64,000 nucleotides of DNA from the NCBI RefSeq assembly GCF_019204045.1, contig NZ_JAGSPC010000001.1, forward strand, positions 558,001 through 622,000, given 5' to 3'. The stretch's first letter is position 1. Each line of letters opens with the position of its first letter. A program made the position numbers and the translations under genes. The notes beneath the pieces were generated by a model. The model worked only from the letters and a program-made list of their open reading frames with translations, had not been told where the DNA came from and did no database searches. The stretch is from Erythrobacter crassostreae. GTDB lineage: Bacteria > Pseudomonadota > Alphaproteobacteria > Sphingomonadales > Sphingomonadaceae. This document shows, one piece after another, positions 54,356 to 63,191 of this stretch.

Positions 54356-54636
54356 CAGAAGGCGGGGATGCGCAGGAAGTTGAAACGATCCGGTTGGATC
54401 GCTTGCTCGTCTACCTTCGCTTTGCCCGCACACGGTCTGCTGCTTGCAAAATAATCGAAAGACAATCCTTTCGCCGCAATCGCCTGCATGTGAAGCGAGT
54501 CAGCGAAAATGTCGTGGTCGGAGATGTGCTGACCTTTATGCAAGGTGACACGGTGAGGGTAATCGAAGTCCTCTCATTGCCCGACCGCCGCACATCGGCC
54601 GCTGCTGCGAAAGACTATTTTCGCGAGTTGGGTTAA
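54352..54636 (+). CDS. S4-domain RNA-binding protein (Hsp15/HslR-like)
   Basis: Protein of 94 aa. The S4 fold covers nearly the whole chain: IRLDRLLVYLRFARTRSAACKIIER, then NRLHVKRVSENVVVGDVLTF. Hsp15 relatives bind stalled 50S subunits carrying peptidyl-tRNA. ATGA overlap with the helicase gene suggests joint synthesis and perhaps joint action on RNA. Confidence 0.92.
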   Translation: MTEGGDAQEVETIRLDRLLVYLRFARTRSAACKIIERQSFRRNRLHVKRVSENVVVGDVLTFMQGDTVRVIEVLSLPDRRTSAAAAKDYFRELG

Positions 54637-54741
54637 GGGGATGCGTGCAGTCGCTCAGGTCAATCTGACCCTTGACCCCAGAACTGAATTCGCCATAGCA
54701 ATTCGCGCGAATCTGCACGTAATTTCCGGAAGCCTTGTTCT

Positions 54742-55080
54742 ATGACCTACGTCGTCACCGATGACTGCATCAAATGCAAATACACCGACTGTGTCGAAGT
54801 GTGTCCGGTGGATTGCTTTTACGAAGGCGAGAACATGCTGGTGATCAACCCCAGCGAGTGCATCGATTGTGGTGTTTGCGAACCGGAATGCCCGGCAGAA
54901 GCGATTCTGCCAGACACGGAAGACGGCCTGGAAAAGTGGCTTGAACTGAACACCAAGTTCTCAGCCGAATGGCCGAACATCACCAGTCAGAAAGAACCGC
55001 CTGCGGACGCCGATGATCACAAAGGCGAAAAAGGAAAGTTCGAGAAATTCTTCAGCCCGGAACCCGGCGAAGGTGATTAA
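54742..55080 (+). CDS. fdxA: Ferredoxin FdxA (7Fe-type, 3Fe-4S and 4Fe-4S)
   Basis: Protein of 112 aa, the usual length. The cysteine pattern matches Azotobacter FdI shifted by one: Cys9, Cys17 and Cys50 for the 3Fe-4S cluster; Cys21, Cys40, Cys43 and Cys46 for the 4Fe-4S cluster; extra Cys12 and Cys25. The acidic C-terminal tail is typical of FdxA. It is a small soluble electron carrier that is near-universal in this position in Alphaproteobacteria. Confidence 0.95.
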   Translation: MTYVVTDDCIKCKYTDCVEVCPVDCFYEGENMLVINPSECIDCGVCEPECPAEAILPDTEDGLEKWLELNTKFSAEWPNITSQKEPPADADDHKGEKGKFEKFFSPEPGEGD

Positions 55081-55096
55081 TTACCGCTGCTCGCTG

Positions 55097-56014
55097 TCAT
55101 TTCCTTGATGCAGCGATCAGCCGGTTTGAATTCTCTACCATCTCTTTGGCTTGTTCGCGTGTTTTCGCATCCGGGTCCCGCTCCGCCGCGACTTCGAACC
55201 ACTTCACAGCACGCCCCATAAGCTCGGATTCGACGAACATCTCTTCGCCCTCTTGGCGGAAACCGCGGCGCGCATAGTTGAGGCCCAGTTGAAACGCAGC
55301 ATCGAGACGCCCCCATTGATAGGCGCGCTCAAACCATTCGCGCGATAAATGCGTATCCGCTTCGACACCGTCACCTTTTTGATAAATCTGCGCCAGAAGA
55401 AATGCAGCATTGGGCTGTTCCTGCACCCCGGCTTGCTCAAGTACAAAGCGTGCCGCGACGGGATCACGGTCAACCCCGACACCCATCAAAAGATAACCGC
55501 CGTAATCAGTTTGAGCATCAGGATCGCCTGCCACAGATGTCATACGGCACAAGCGCACGCCCTCGGCCTGATCTTCCGGCCCGCCCTGTCCGCGCACGAG
55601 CATGTTTCCATAGGCGCAGAAAGACATACGCCATCCCGCCTCTGCGGCTTTCTTGTACAGCGAGCGCGCCCTGGCCAAGTCCTCGTCTCTACCTCTGCCG
55701 CTATAGAAACAGGTGGCGTAATTGTGGAGACCATCTGCACGCCTGCCCTCTTGCCGCTCGAAATAGTCGCAGGCGCGGTTTGCATCATTGGGAAAGCCCC
55801 CAAGACCTTCATTGAACATTTCACCAAGCAGCTCGAGCGCACTATCATCGCCGTTCTGTGCCAGCGCCTCCAACTGTGACACGGCATCCTCAACGGGCAA
55901 TGCGTCCAGTTGTTCGATGACTGCGCGAACTTCCTTTGAAGTTTCTGATTTGTAGAATTCATCAGGCACCGCTTGCAGCTGCAAAGCCACTGATAAAATC
56001 ATCAAATCGAACAT
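55097..56014 (-). CDS. Secreted Sel1-repeat protein
   Basis: About 305 aa from the ATG at 56014, with GGAG 8 nt upstream. A short hydrophobic start (MFDLMILSVALQLQAVP) acts as signal or anchor. Four to five Sel1-like repeats span about 50-265 (ALELLGEMFNEGLGGFPNDANRACDYF; YKKAAEAGWRMSFCAYGNM; AAFLLAQIYQKGDGV; AFQLGLNYARRG). Such repeats mediate protein binding, often in the periplasm. It is convergent with fdxA and divergent from carD. Confidence 0.85.
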   Translation of the reverse strand: MFDLMILSVALQLQAVPDEFYKSETSKEVRAVIEQLDALPVEDAVSQLEALAQNGDDSALELLGEMFNEGLGGFPNDANRACDYFERQEGRRADGLHNYATCFYSGRGRDEDLARARSLYKKAAEAGWRMSFCAYGNMLVRGQGGPEDQAEGVRLCRMTSVAGDPDAQTDYGGYLLMGVGVDRDPVAARFVLEQAGVQEQPNAAFLLAQIYQKGDGVEADTHLSREWFERAYQWGRLDAAFQLGLNYARRGFRQEGEEMFVESELMGRAVKWFEVAAERDPDAKTREQAKEMVENSNRLIAASRK

Positions 56015-56071
56015 GGGTTTCGCTCCAACTGTAAGAACATTTGTCTGTATCCGGGACGCTATAATGCACAC

Positions 56072-56088
56072 GAGTCGATCAGACTCGC
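56072..56088. promoter_or_regulatory. CGAGTC dyad with two GANTC sites in the Sel1/carD intergenic region
   Basis: CGAGTC-GATCA-GACTCG is a perfect 6-bp inverted repeat and includes two GANTC methylation sites 10 bp apart. It lies 58 bp before the Sel1 gene start and 205 bp before carD. Confidence 0.45.
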
Positions 56089-56292
56089 AATATTGTTGCG
56101 ATTGTGTTATATGATGATGCAACCGCGCTGGTTGGTCCCGGCGCTGGCGATGAAAACCAGAAAGGCCAAAACCCAGCAAACACAGTTATGGACGGTTTCA
56201 CTCCGGAGTTCGCTTCTTCCTAAAGAAGCGCGCACCGCCGAACAAACCTCTTGTCTGTGTGCGTTTCGGATGGTCACAAGAAAGGAACTCGC

Positions 56293-56829
56293 ATGGCAAG
56301 CAATGCGCCCGCCTTTACAGTCGGAGATTATGTTGTTTACCCGAAGCACGGCGTAGGCCGCGTTATCGAACTGCAGAATGAAGAAATTGCTGGCATGCAG
56401 CTTGAGCTGTATGTCCTCCGTTTCGAAAAAGAGCGCATGACGCTCCGTGTGCCAACCAACAAGGTTGAATCGATCGGCATGCGTAAATTGTCCTCGGACA
56501 AGACGCTGAAAGAAGCCATGGAAACTCTCAAGGGCAAGCCCAAGGTAAAACGCACCATGTGGTCGCGCCGCGCACAGGAATACGAAGCGAAGATCAACTC
56601 CGGTGAGATCGTTTTGATCGCCGAGGTGACCCGCGACCTGTTCCGGCCTGAAGACCAGCCGGAGCAAAGCTATTCAGAGCGTCAGATCTTTGAAGCGGCA
56701 TCAAGCCGTTTGGCCCGTGAACTTGGCGCCATGGAAGAAACCGACGAAGCGACCGCGCTCGAAAAAATCCTCGAAGTCCTGCGTGAGCATGCTCCGCAAT
56801 ATTACGACAATGATGAAGACGACAGCTAA
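56293..56829 (+). CDS. carD: CarD family transcriptional regulator (CdnL)
   Basis: About 178 aa; the ATG at 56293 has AAAGGA 7 nt before it. The CarD/TRCF RNA-polymerase-interaction domain (about 5-65) begins FTVGDYVVYPKHGVGRVIEL, and the helical C-terminal domain follows with RTMWSRRAQEYEAKINSG and RDLF.....SYSERQIFEAASSRLARELG. It stabilises open complexes at housekeeping promoters. A strong terminator follows. Confidence 0.96.
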   Translation: MASNAPAFTVGDYVVYPKHGVGRVIELQNEEIAGMQLELYVLRFEKERMTLRVPTNKVESIGMRKLSSDKTLKEAMETLKGKPKVKRTMWSRRAQEYEAKINSGEIVLIAEVTRDLFRPEDQPEQSYSERQIFEAASSRLARELGAMEETDEATALEKILEVLREHAPQYYDNDEDDS

Positions 56830-56854
56830 GGCTGATCCTATTTGATCGACACTC

Positions 56855-56884
56855 AAAGGGCTGCCTGATCGGGCAGCCCTTTTT
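56855..56884 (+). terminator. Rho-independent terminator after carD
   Basis: An 11-bp perfect stem, AAAGGGCTGCC with GGCAGCCCTTT, a 6-nt loop and a T-run start 25 nt beyond the carD stop. Confidence 0.93.
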
Positions 56885-56984
56885 GATTCGGGTTAAGGCC
56901 TGACTGCGCGACTAGCCCTTGCGCTTAGCAGTATGGTGTATTACATCAGCAACACGCTACACAAATTCAGGTGGAGACACAGAA

Positions 56985-57752
56985 ATGATCGGACGAATAT
57001 TTAAAGGGCTCGCGCCACTTGCCGCTTTGGCCATGGGGGCCACCCTATCGAGCTGCGGCAATGTTGATATGACCATCAACGGGGAAGAGGGTGTGCCGCT
57101 TGCCGATCTCGATATGAGCGGCGCTGCGCCGACAGAGCTTGTCGTCGCCACCAACGCAACGGTTGTGGTTACCGAGGGCGATGCACTCAGCATTTCGATC
57201 GAGAATGATCCCGAAACCGCGCTGCGCTTCGTCCTTGATGAAAGCACGATTGGTGTGACCAGCGACCCGGACCTTGAAATCAAGGAAGGTAAAGCCATCG
57301 TTCGCCTGACAATGCCCGCACCCAAAAGTATGGTGATTGCAGGTTCAGGCTCGATTGAGACCGCAGTGGTCGCTGCCAATTCGGAACTTATGATCGGCGG
57401 ATCAGGCTCGGTCGTCATGGATGCCATTGCTGCTGAAACGCTGGAAATCAGCATTGGCGGATCAGGCGATGTCAAAGGCAGCGGTACTGCAGACCGGCTT
57501 GAAGTGACGATTGGCGGATCGGGCAATGTTGAATTGACCGATCTCAAGGTCGACAAAGCCGAAGTTTCCATCGGCGGATCAGGCAGCGTAAGTTTTGCAT
57601 CAGATGGCGAAGTTGAAGCCAACATTGCTGGCGCAGGTGATGTGAACGTGACAGGCAATGCCAAATGCACACTCAACAGCTTTGGATCCGGAACGCTTAC
57701 ATGCGAACCGACTGCTGCTGATGCAGAACCCGTCGCAATCGAAGAGGGTTGA
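56985..57752 (+). CDS. DUF2807 (head-GIN) lipoprotein with repeated Gly-Ser-Gly turns
   Basis: About 255 aa from the ATG at 56985, with GGAG 9 nt upstream. The signal peptide ends in a lipobox (ATLSSCGN, Cys near residue 21). The rest is a beta-helix-like DUF2807 domain with five turns of IGGSGS/D/N spaced about 19-20 residues (near 115, 135, 155, 174 and 194), then IAGAGDVNVTG. The family is common in cell envelopes; its role is unknown. Confidence 0.87.
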   Translation: MIGRIFKGLAPLAALAMGATLSSCGNVDMTINGEEGVPLADLDMSGAAPTELVVATNATVVVTEGDALSISIENDPETALRFVLDESTIGVTSDPDLEIKEGKAIVRLTMPAPKSMVIAGSGSIETAVVAANSELMIGGSGSVVMDAIAAETLEISIGGSGDVKGSGTADRLEVTIGGSGNVELTDLKVDKAEVSIGGSGSVSFASDGEVEANIAGAGDVNVTGNAKCTLNSFGSGTLTCEPTAADAEPVAIEEG

Positions 57753-57802
57753 TCGCCACATTTTCGCATTCAGTTGCACGCGTCCGACTTGCATTCTCGA
57801 TC

Positions 57803-57834
57803 AGAGCGCGCATGGTATCGCCCATGCGCGCTCT
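57803..57834. terminator. 13-bp hairpin spanning the start of the next lipoprotein gene
   Basis: AGAGCGCGCATGG at 57803-57815 pairs perfectly with its complement at 57822-57834 around a 6-nt loop, followed by a partly T-rich stretch. It would end the DUF2807 transcript but includes both candidate ATGs of the following gene. Confidence 0.65.
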
Positions 57835-58156
57835 TTCATTTATCATGCTTGCCGTTGCAGGCGTTTCGCTCTCGGGTTGTCTCAGCACGGTCGCTGATGT
57901 CGTGACAGCTCCGGTCAAAGTCGGAAGCAAAGCTGTCGACTTGGCCACCACCAGCCAATCGGAAGCTGATGAGAAACGCGGCCGTGACCTCCGCAAACGC
58001 GAAGAAGAATTGGGCAAGCTTGAGCGGCGCTATGGTAAGGAGCTGCGCAAGTGCCAAGATGGCAGCCGGAAAGCCTGCGGGGATGCGCAAGAAACATACC
58101 GGGCCATGCAGGAGCTTATTCCAACGATCCCGGTCGCACCGGATAGCGACGACTAA
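57812..58156 (+). CDS. Small lipoprotein with charged helix
   Basis: About 114 aa from the ATG at 57812; ATG at 57824 (MRALSF) is equally possible and a TTG at 57749 gives an over-long leader. The signal peptide ends in the lipobox VSLSGC (Cys near residue 23). The mature part is a highly charged helix (about 55-85, Lys/Arg/Glu-rich, likely coiled coil) with two cysteines. No family is recognised. Its stop overlaps the convergent Sua5-type gene by 4 nt. Confidence 0.72.
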   Translation: MVSPMRALSFIMLAVAGVSLSGCLSTVADVVTAPVKVGSKAVDLATTSQSEADEKRGRDLRKREEELGKLERRYGKELRKCQDGSRKACGDAQETYRAMQELIPTIPVAPDSDD

Positions 58157-59091
58157 TCTACCGGTGCTGCGGCCCGCCGCAATCGATCATTGATCGCCAA
58201 GCCAATCCCTTTTTGGGGCACCGGAGCAACCGCGATCGACGTTTTCTCAGACGCAGCACCTTGATGAAGGCAATCGTAGAGGTTTGCCGCGGCTTCAATC
58301 AGATCACCTGAAGCCGACAGCATGCAGTCGCCCCGAATGTCGCCAAATCCAATCGAGAACTCGTCTGGCGCAACTTTTGTAGCGTTAAGCCGCACGGGTT
58401 TGCCAGGGGCATAGTGGCTGGCGAGCTGGCCCGGTGCTTCGACCGCGACGCCGCTTGATAGATCAGACGAAACTTCGCGAAGCTGAATGGGGCCGGGTCT
58501 CAGTTCTTCAATCCTGCCGCCTGCACGAATTGCTGCGATGGTCGATTCCAAACCTGCCTCGGTTGCTCCTCCATCCAGCACCATTTCGATCCTGCCGTCT
58601 AAGGACGCTAGAACATGCTCAGCGGTGGTTGGGCTTATAAAACCGCTGCGATTGGCCGACGGGGCAGCAAGTGGAAATGGCACTGCTTCCAACAGGGCAC
58701 ACATGACCGGATGGTCCGGCACCCTCACAGCGAGCGTGGGAAGGCCCGCGCTAACAGCTTTCGCGAGCGCGGCATCTTCACGAATCGGCAGTACAAGCGT
58801 GAGCGGACCAGGCCAGTAACGCTCTGCCAGTCGCTTCGCTGTATCGTCGAAATGAGCAAGTTTTGCAGCGTGCCCGGCGTCGCGCGTATGCACGATGAGC
58901 GGATTGAAATCTGGGCGGCCTTTTGCCGCGTAAATCTTCGCAACAGCCTTGGCATTATCGGCTCGCGCAGCGAGGCCATAAACGGTCTCTGTCGGGACAG
59001 CCACAAGGTCGCCCGATTCAAGAATCGCTGCCGCTCTTGCGATCCCCTGAGTGTCTGCCTGCACCACTTCCGTAACGTTCTTGCCGCTCAT
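58153..59091 (-). CDS. L-threonylcarbamoyladenylate synthase, Sua5/YrdC type
   Basis: About 312 aa from the ATG at 59091 (a GTG lies one codon before). The YrdC domain (about 10-200) has VAVPTETVYGLAARA, KGRPDFNPLIVH and AAPSANRSGFISPT. The HYAPGKPV linker and a C-terminal Sua5 domain make it the two-domain form. It makes threonylcarbamoyl-AMP for t6A37 modification of tRNAs reading ANN codons. Confidence 0.94.
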   Translation of the reverse strand: MSGKNVTEVVQADTQGIARAAAILESGDLVAVPTETVYGLAARADNAKAVAKIYAAKGRPDFNPLIVHTRDAGHAAKLAHFDDTAKRLAERYWPGPLTLVLPIREDAALAKAVSAGLPTLAVRVPDHPVMCALLEAVPFPLAAPSANRSGFISPTTAEHVLASLDGRIEMVLDGGATEAGLESTIAAIRAGGRIEELRPGPIQLREVSSDLSSGVAVEAPGQLASHYAPGKPVRLNATKVAPDEFSIGFGDIRGDCMLSASGDLIEAAANLYDCLHQGAASEKTSIAVAPVPQKGIGLAINDRLRRAAAPVD

Positions 59092-59183
59092 CACAGGGTC
59101 GCTATATTCTTAGCCAAGCGCTGCCAAGCGAAACGCGCTCTTCCGATCAATTCGCGCCTCCATCAACAGGACGACCAAAGACC

Positions 59184-60926
59184 GTGACACCTTATACTCC
59201 CCCCACCCAGGATCAGTTGCTCGCGATCCGCGTAAATGCCGGAATTGACGAGATTGCCACCTCTGAGAAGTACGCTCATGCTGAGGCTGACTTGGTCGAG
59301 GCGATCGTCGAAGGCGTAGGCCAATTTGCCGCTGGAGAATTCGCCCCGCTGAACCGGATTGGCGACTTGGAAGGGGCCAAGCTTGAAAACGGCGTGGTCC
59401 GCCTGCCCGAAGGCTTCAAAGAGGCGTACAATTCCTATGTCGAGCAAGGATGGAATGCGATTGCCTCACCCGAGGAGCACGGAGGTCAGGGCCTCCCCTT
59501 CACACTTTCCTGCAACGTTCTTGAAAACCTTGGCTCGGCCAATATGGCGTTTTGCCTTCTTCCTATGCTCTCCGTTGGCGCGATTGAGGCGTTGGAACAC
59601 CACGGCAGCAACGATCAGAAAGCCAAATATCTTCCGGATCTGGTGAGCGGAAAATGGTCCGGCACAATGAACCTGACCGAGCCGGCAGCTGGCAGCGATG
59701 TGGGCGCGCTGCGCTCCACCGCAGTTCCGATTGAAGACGGCGAACATGCCGGCAAATACAAGATCGCCGGTCAAAAGATCTATATCACCTGGGGTGAGCA
59801 TGAATTGGCGGAGAATATTATCCATTTGGTTCTGGCGCGTCTGCCAGATGCACCTGAGGGTTCGCGCGGCATATCGCTGTTCGTAGTCCCCAAATATCAC
59901 CTCAATGATGACGGATCGCTGGGCAATCACAATGATCTGCGCTGCGTCAGTCTTGAGCATAAGCTCGGCATCAATGCCTCGCCCACATGTGTGATGAGTT
60001 ACGGCGACAATGACGAGTGCATCGGTGAAATTGTCGGCGAACCGAACCGTGGTTTGATGGCGATGTTCACGATGATGAACAACGCCCGCATTAATGTCGG
60101 CAATCAGGGGGCGCAAATCGCAGAGCGTGCGACCCAGCAAGCCATTTCCTATGCAATAGACCGCGTCCAGTCAGCGCGTGCGGGATCACCTGATAAAACA
60201 CCCGTCGCGATTATCGAACATCCCGATGTTCGCCGCATGATCCTGCGCATGAAATCACTGACAGAGGCGGTGCGCGCTTTGCTCTATTACTGCGCCGGGC
60301 AAGTTGACCGCGGCACAATTGGCGATGCGGATGCGAAAAACCGCGCCGAAATCCTAGTGCCGCTACTCAAGGCATGGGGGACCGATATCGGCGTTGAAGT
60401 TGCCGGAATTGGTATTCAAATCCATGGCGGAATGGGTTTTGTCGAAGAAACCGGCGCGGCCCAGCATTGGCGCGATTCGCGTATTGCCCCGATCTACGAA
60501 GGTACGAACGGTATTCAGGCGGCTGACCTTGTTACGCGCAAGCTAAGCCTTGAAGGTGGTGATGCCATGATCAGCCTGTTCGAAGAGATCGCGCGCGATG
60601 CGGCGCACGAAACATCTTTGGCAGCCCTCGCGACCGATTGCGCGCATGTCGTGATCTGGATGCGCGACGAAGCAAGCCTTGATGACAGGCTCGCAGGCAG
60701 TGTGCCCTATTGCACCATGGCCGCCGTTGCCGTGGCAGGTTGGCAATTGATGAAGCAGGCTGAAGCCGTCGCAAATGGCGCCGCGCCGTCGCTTTCAGAA
60801 ACAAAGCCGGTCAGCGTAAGGTTCTTCCTCGATCGGATCGTACCCGAAGCACATGGATTGAAGGCTGGGGCAATCGCCGGTTCTGACCTGCTCTATTCGA
60901 TCTCGACCGAAAAGCTCGCTGGGTAG
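59184..60926 (+). CDS. Acyl-CoA dehydrogenase of the long DmdC-like type
   Basis: Protein of 580 aa with a GTG start. It is longer than classical acyl-CoA dehydrogenases because of an N-terminal extension and a C-terminal ACAD_C domain (about 460-580). MNLTEPAAGSDVGALRSTA (near 156) is the FAD/substrate motif and YEGTNGIQAADLV carries the catalytic Glu position. Relatives include DmdC (methylmercaptopropionyl-CoA) and fatty-acyl enzymes. The substrate cannot be assigned. Confidence 0.92.
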   Translation: MTPYTPPTQDQLLAIRVNAGIDEIATSEKYAHAEADLVEAIVEGVGQFAAGEFAPLNRIGDLEGAKLENGVVRLPEGFKEAYNSYVEQGWNAIASPEEHGGQGLPFTLSCNVLENLGSANMAFCLLPMLSVGAIEALEHHGSNDQKAKYLPDLVSGKWSGTMNLTEPAAGSDVGALRSTAVPIEDGEHAGKYKIAGQKIYITWGEHELAENIIHLVLARLPDAPEGSRGISLFVVPKYHLNDDGSLGNHNDLRCVSLEHKLGINASPTCVMSYGDNDECIGEIVGEPNRGLMAMFTMMNNARINVGNQGAQIAERATQQAISYAIDRVQSARAGSPDKTPVAIIEHPDVRRMILRMKSLTEAVRALLYYCAGQVDRGTIGDADAKNRAEILVPLLKAWGTDIGVEVAGIGIQIHGGMGFVEETGAAQHWRDSRIAPIYEGTNGIQAADLVTRKLSLEGGDAMISLFEEIARDAAHETSLAALATDCAHVVIWMRDEASLDDRLAGSVPYCTMAAVAVAGWQLMKQAEAVANGAAPSLSETKPVSVRFFLDRIVPEAHGLKAGAIAGSDLLYSISTEKLAG

Positions 60927-60993
60927 ATCAAACGCCCATGAGCTGCCCGCAAGAGTGGCACGAATTCAGATTGGTCCGGGCATATAGTCGAGC

Positions 60994-62478
60994 TTATTCG
61001 ATTTCCTGGCCAGCCTGCGTACGCAGGTAATCCTCTTCAAACGTGGCACGCGGATCGCGAAGCTCACGCTGTGGGGGAAGGCTTCTGCCTGTCAGCCGCT
61101 CGATGCCGGCCCCGGGCTCCGCGTCAGGCGCAACCGCGCGCCAGATGATGCCAGCCGTATCATCCGAAACGAGCAATGAACCGTCGCCGCCCCATTCCAC
61201 CCAAGTTGGGCGGCCTTTGGTGGTGCCATCTTCATTGAGGAACCCGCCTAGAACACTCACCGGCTTACCAATCGGATTGCCGCGGTCATCAAACTCAACA
61301 TAGACGACATCGTACCCCGAAGGGGGCTTGCGATTCCAAGAGCCATGGCGAGCGATGAATGCCCCAGTGGCCATTTTATCGCCCATCCTGTGACCTTCGG
61401 CCGTAAACACAAGGCCAAGCGCGGCGACATGCGGGCCAAGCGCAAATTCAGGATTCCTCGTATATTCCATCAGGTAAGCAGGCATCGGGGTCTTAACGCG
61501 GCGATCGATGTTGTCTTTATAATAGAGCCAAGGCCAGCCGTAGTGCGCACCAACCGGAACATTGGTCAGGTAATCTGGCACCAGATCGGAGCCAAGCATG
61601 TCTCGCTCGTTCACGGTCGTCCAAAGCTCACCCGACCACGGGCTGAAATCAAGGCCATTGGCATTGCGAAGTCCAGCTGCAAATTGGCGCTCGCGATTGC
61701 TTTCCAGATTGTATTCCCAAATCATCGCGCGGCCCTCTTCGACCGACATCCCGCTTTCGCCAATATTGCTGACAGAGCCAACCGCGATATAAAGCCGGTC
61801 ACCATCTGGATGGATTTCCATGTTGCGCATCCAGTGACCGCCCCCTGGGGCGAGATCCATCAATTTGCGGCCCTCACCGCTAACAGTATCGCTTCCGAGC
61901 TCGTAATCGAAAGCCATCACCGCGTTGTGATTGGCGACATAAAGCGTGCCATCACGCCAGCTTAAGCCAGAAGGGGAATCGAGCCCTTCTTCACGGATAA
62001 CAATCTGTGTTTCCGCACTGCCATCGCTGTCTTCATCGCGGAGCAGCACAATCTGGTTGGGCGAGTCGCCAGACGCTCCTGCTTCGGAGAACAGGTATGA
62101 GGCGACCCAGCCGCGCACCGTACCCATAAAGCCACCCTCACCATCATCTTCGGATTTGGGTGAGCGCGTCAGCGTGACCAAAACATCGCCATTGGGCAGC
62201 GCATAGAGCACACGCGGGTGCTCAAGCCCTTCGGCAAAGCGGTTCACAACCAATCCATCGGCAGGAACAGGCAATTCACCCTCTTCCCACCCAACAGGTT
62301 TCGCGATCTGGACGGTGGGGAAGCTCTCCGCTTCAGGCGCCTGAAGGGTAGGTTCGGTCCCGGCCACATCATCGACCGATAAATCCGCGGTGTCACCGCG
62401 GGAAAGGAAGAAGAAAACTGCGCCCAGAACCAAAATCAGGACAAGCAGAGCGATTGCGAGTTTGCGAAGAATAGCCAT
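60994..62478 (-). CDS. PQQ-dependent sugar dehydrogenase family protein (sorbosone dehydrogenase-like)
   Basis: About 494 aa from the ATG at 62478. One N-terminal hydrophobic segment (about 6-28) anchors or exports it. The rest is a six-bladed propeller of the GDH-B/sorbosone type: NRFAEGLEHPRVLYALPNGDVLVT, LYVANHNAVMAFDY, IAVGSVSNIGESG, WTTVNERDMLG and FIARHGSWNRKPPSGYDVVYV. A PQQ requirement is inferred from the family. Confidence 0.9.
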   Translation of the reverse strand: MAILRKLAIALLVLILVLGAVFFFLSRGDTADLSVDDVAGTEPTLQAPEAESFPTVQIAKPVGWEEGELPVPADGLVVNRFAEGLEHPRVLYALPNGDVLVTLTRSPKSEDDGEGGFMGTVRGWVASYLFSEAGASGDSPNQIVLLRDEDSDGSAETQIVIREEGLDSPSGLSWRDGTLYVANHNAVMAFDYELGSDTVSGEGRKLMDLAPGGGHWMRNMEIHPDGDRLYIAVGSVSNIGESGMSVEEGRAMIWEYNLESNRERQFAAGLRNANGLDFSPWSGELWTTVNERDMLGSDLVPDYLTNVPVGAHYGWPWLYYKDNIDRRVKTPMPAYLMEYTRNPEFALGPHVAALGLVFTAEGHRMGDKMATGAFIARHGSWNRKPPSGYDVVYVEFDDRGNPIGKPVSVLGGFLNEDGTTKGRPTWVEWGGDGSLLVSDDTAGIIWRAVAPDAEPGAGIERLTGRSLPPQRELRDPRATFEEDYLRTQAGQEIE

Positions 62479-62540
62479 GTGGGTGGAAGTAGAGCCGCAA
62501 AACGCTTGCGGCAACAGGTGAACGCTCGCAAGGAAGCCCA

Positions 62541-63038
62541 ATGTACGATTTCAAACCTGATCCCGCGCTAAATACGGCAGAGCGTTACCGGCAGCTTTGC
62601 AATGCTGTGGATGCTTTGACCTCGGACGAGCCTGATTGCGTCGCCAACATGGCAAATGTTGCAGCATTGATCTGGGAATTCATCCCGGATCTCAATTGGT
62701 CGGGCTTCTACAGGGTCGGTGCATCAAAGTCCGGCGATAAAGAATTGGTGCTTGGCCCGTTTGTTGGCAGGCCCGCCTGCATCCGCATCCCTCTTGATAA
62801 AGGTGTATGCGGCGCCGCTGTCTCAACCGGGGAAACTCAACTTGTCGAGGATGTGCATGCCTTCCCGGGCCACATCGCCTGCGACGCCGCCAGCCGTTCC
62901 GAGCTTGTTGTCCCGGTTCTGCGTGATGGCGCGGTTGTGGCCGTTATCGACCTTGATAGCCCAAACCCTGAGCGCTTCACTTCAGAGGATGCTGCGGGCC
63001 TAGAAAAGCTTGCCCTGCTTCTGTCAGATCGCGTCTAA
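62541..63038 (+). CDS. Free methionine-(R)-sulfoxide reductase (GAF-domain fRMsr)
   Basis: Protein of 165 aa; the ATG at 62541 has AAGGA 7 nt before it. A GAF domain fills the chain. The three redox cysteines of fRMsr are present in RPACIRIP, KGVCGAAV and HIACDAASRSE. LNWSGFYR and ELVVPVLRDGAVVAVIDLDSP are family blocks. It reduces free Met-R-sulfoxide with thioredoxin. It is divergent from the PQQ-type gene. Confidence 0.94.
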   Translation: MYDFKPDPALNTAERYRQLCNAVDALTSDEPDCVANMANVAALIWEFIPDLNWSGFYRVGASKSGDKELVLGPFVGRPACIRIPLDKGVCGAAVSTGETQLVEDVHAFPGHIACDAASRSELVVPVLRDGAVVAVIDLDSPNPERFTSEDAAGLEKLALLLSDRV

Positions 63039-63117
63039 GAACTTAAAAACTCAGGGCATCAATCGCCCCGAAACGAGACAATCCCCAAGGCGCGCTTGGG
63101 AAATCAGGTCTGAAAGT

Positions 63118-63145
63118 GGTAAACATTTGGCTAACACTGTTTACC
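63118..63145. promoter_or_regulatory. GGTAAACA inverted repeat upstream of the glycine-zipper gene
   Basis: GGTAAACA and TGTTTACC are perfect 8-bp complements separated by 12 nt, ending 47 bp before the ATG at 63192. GANTC sites follow at 63157-63161 and 63166-63170. It may be an operator or a leader hairpin. Confidence 0.5.
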
Positions 63146-63191
63146 CGCGCGTGCTCGAATCGCGTGAGTCTCACTTCAGGAGATTTGACAT

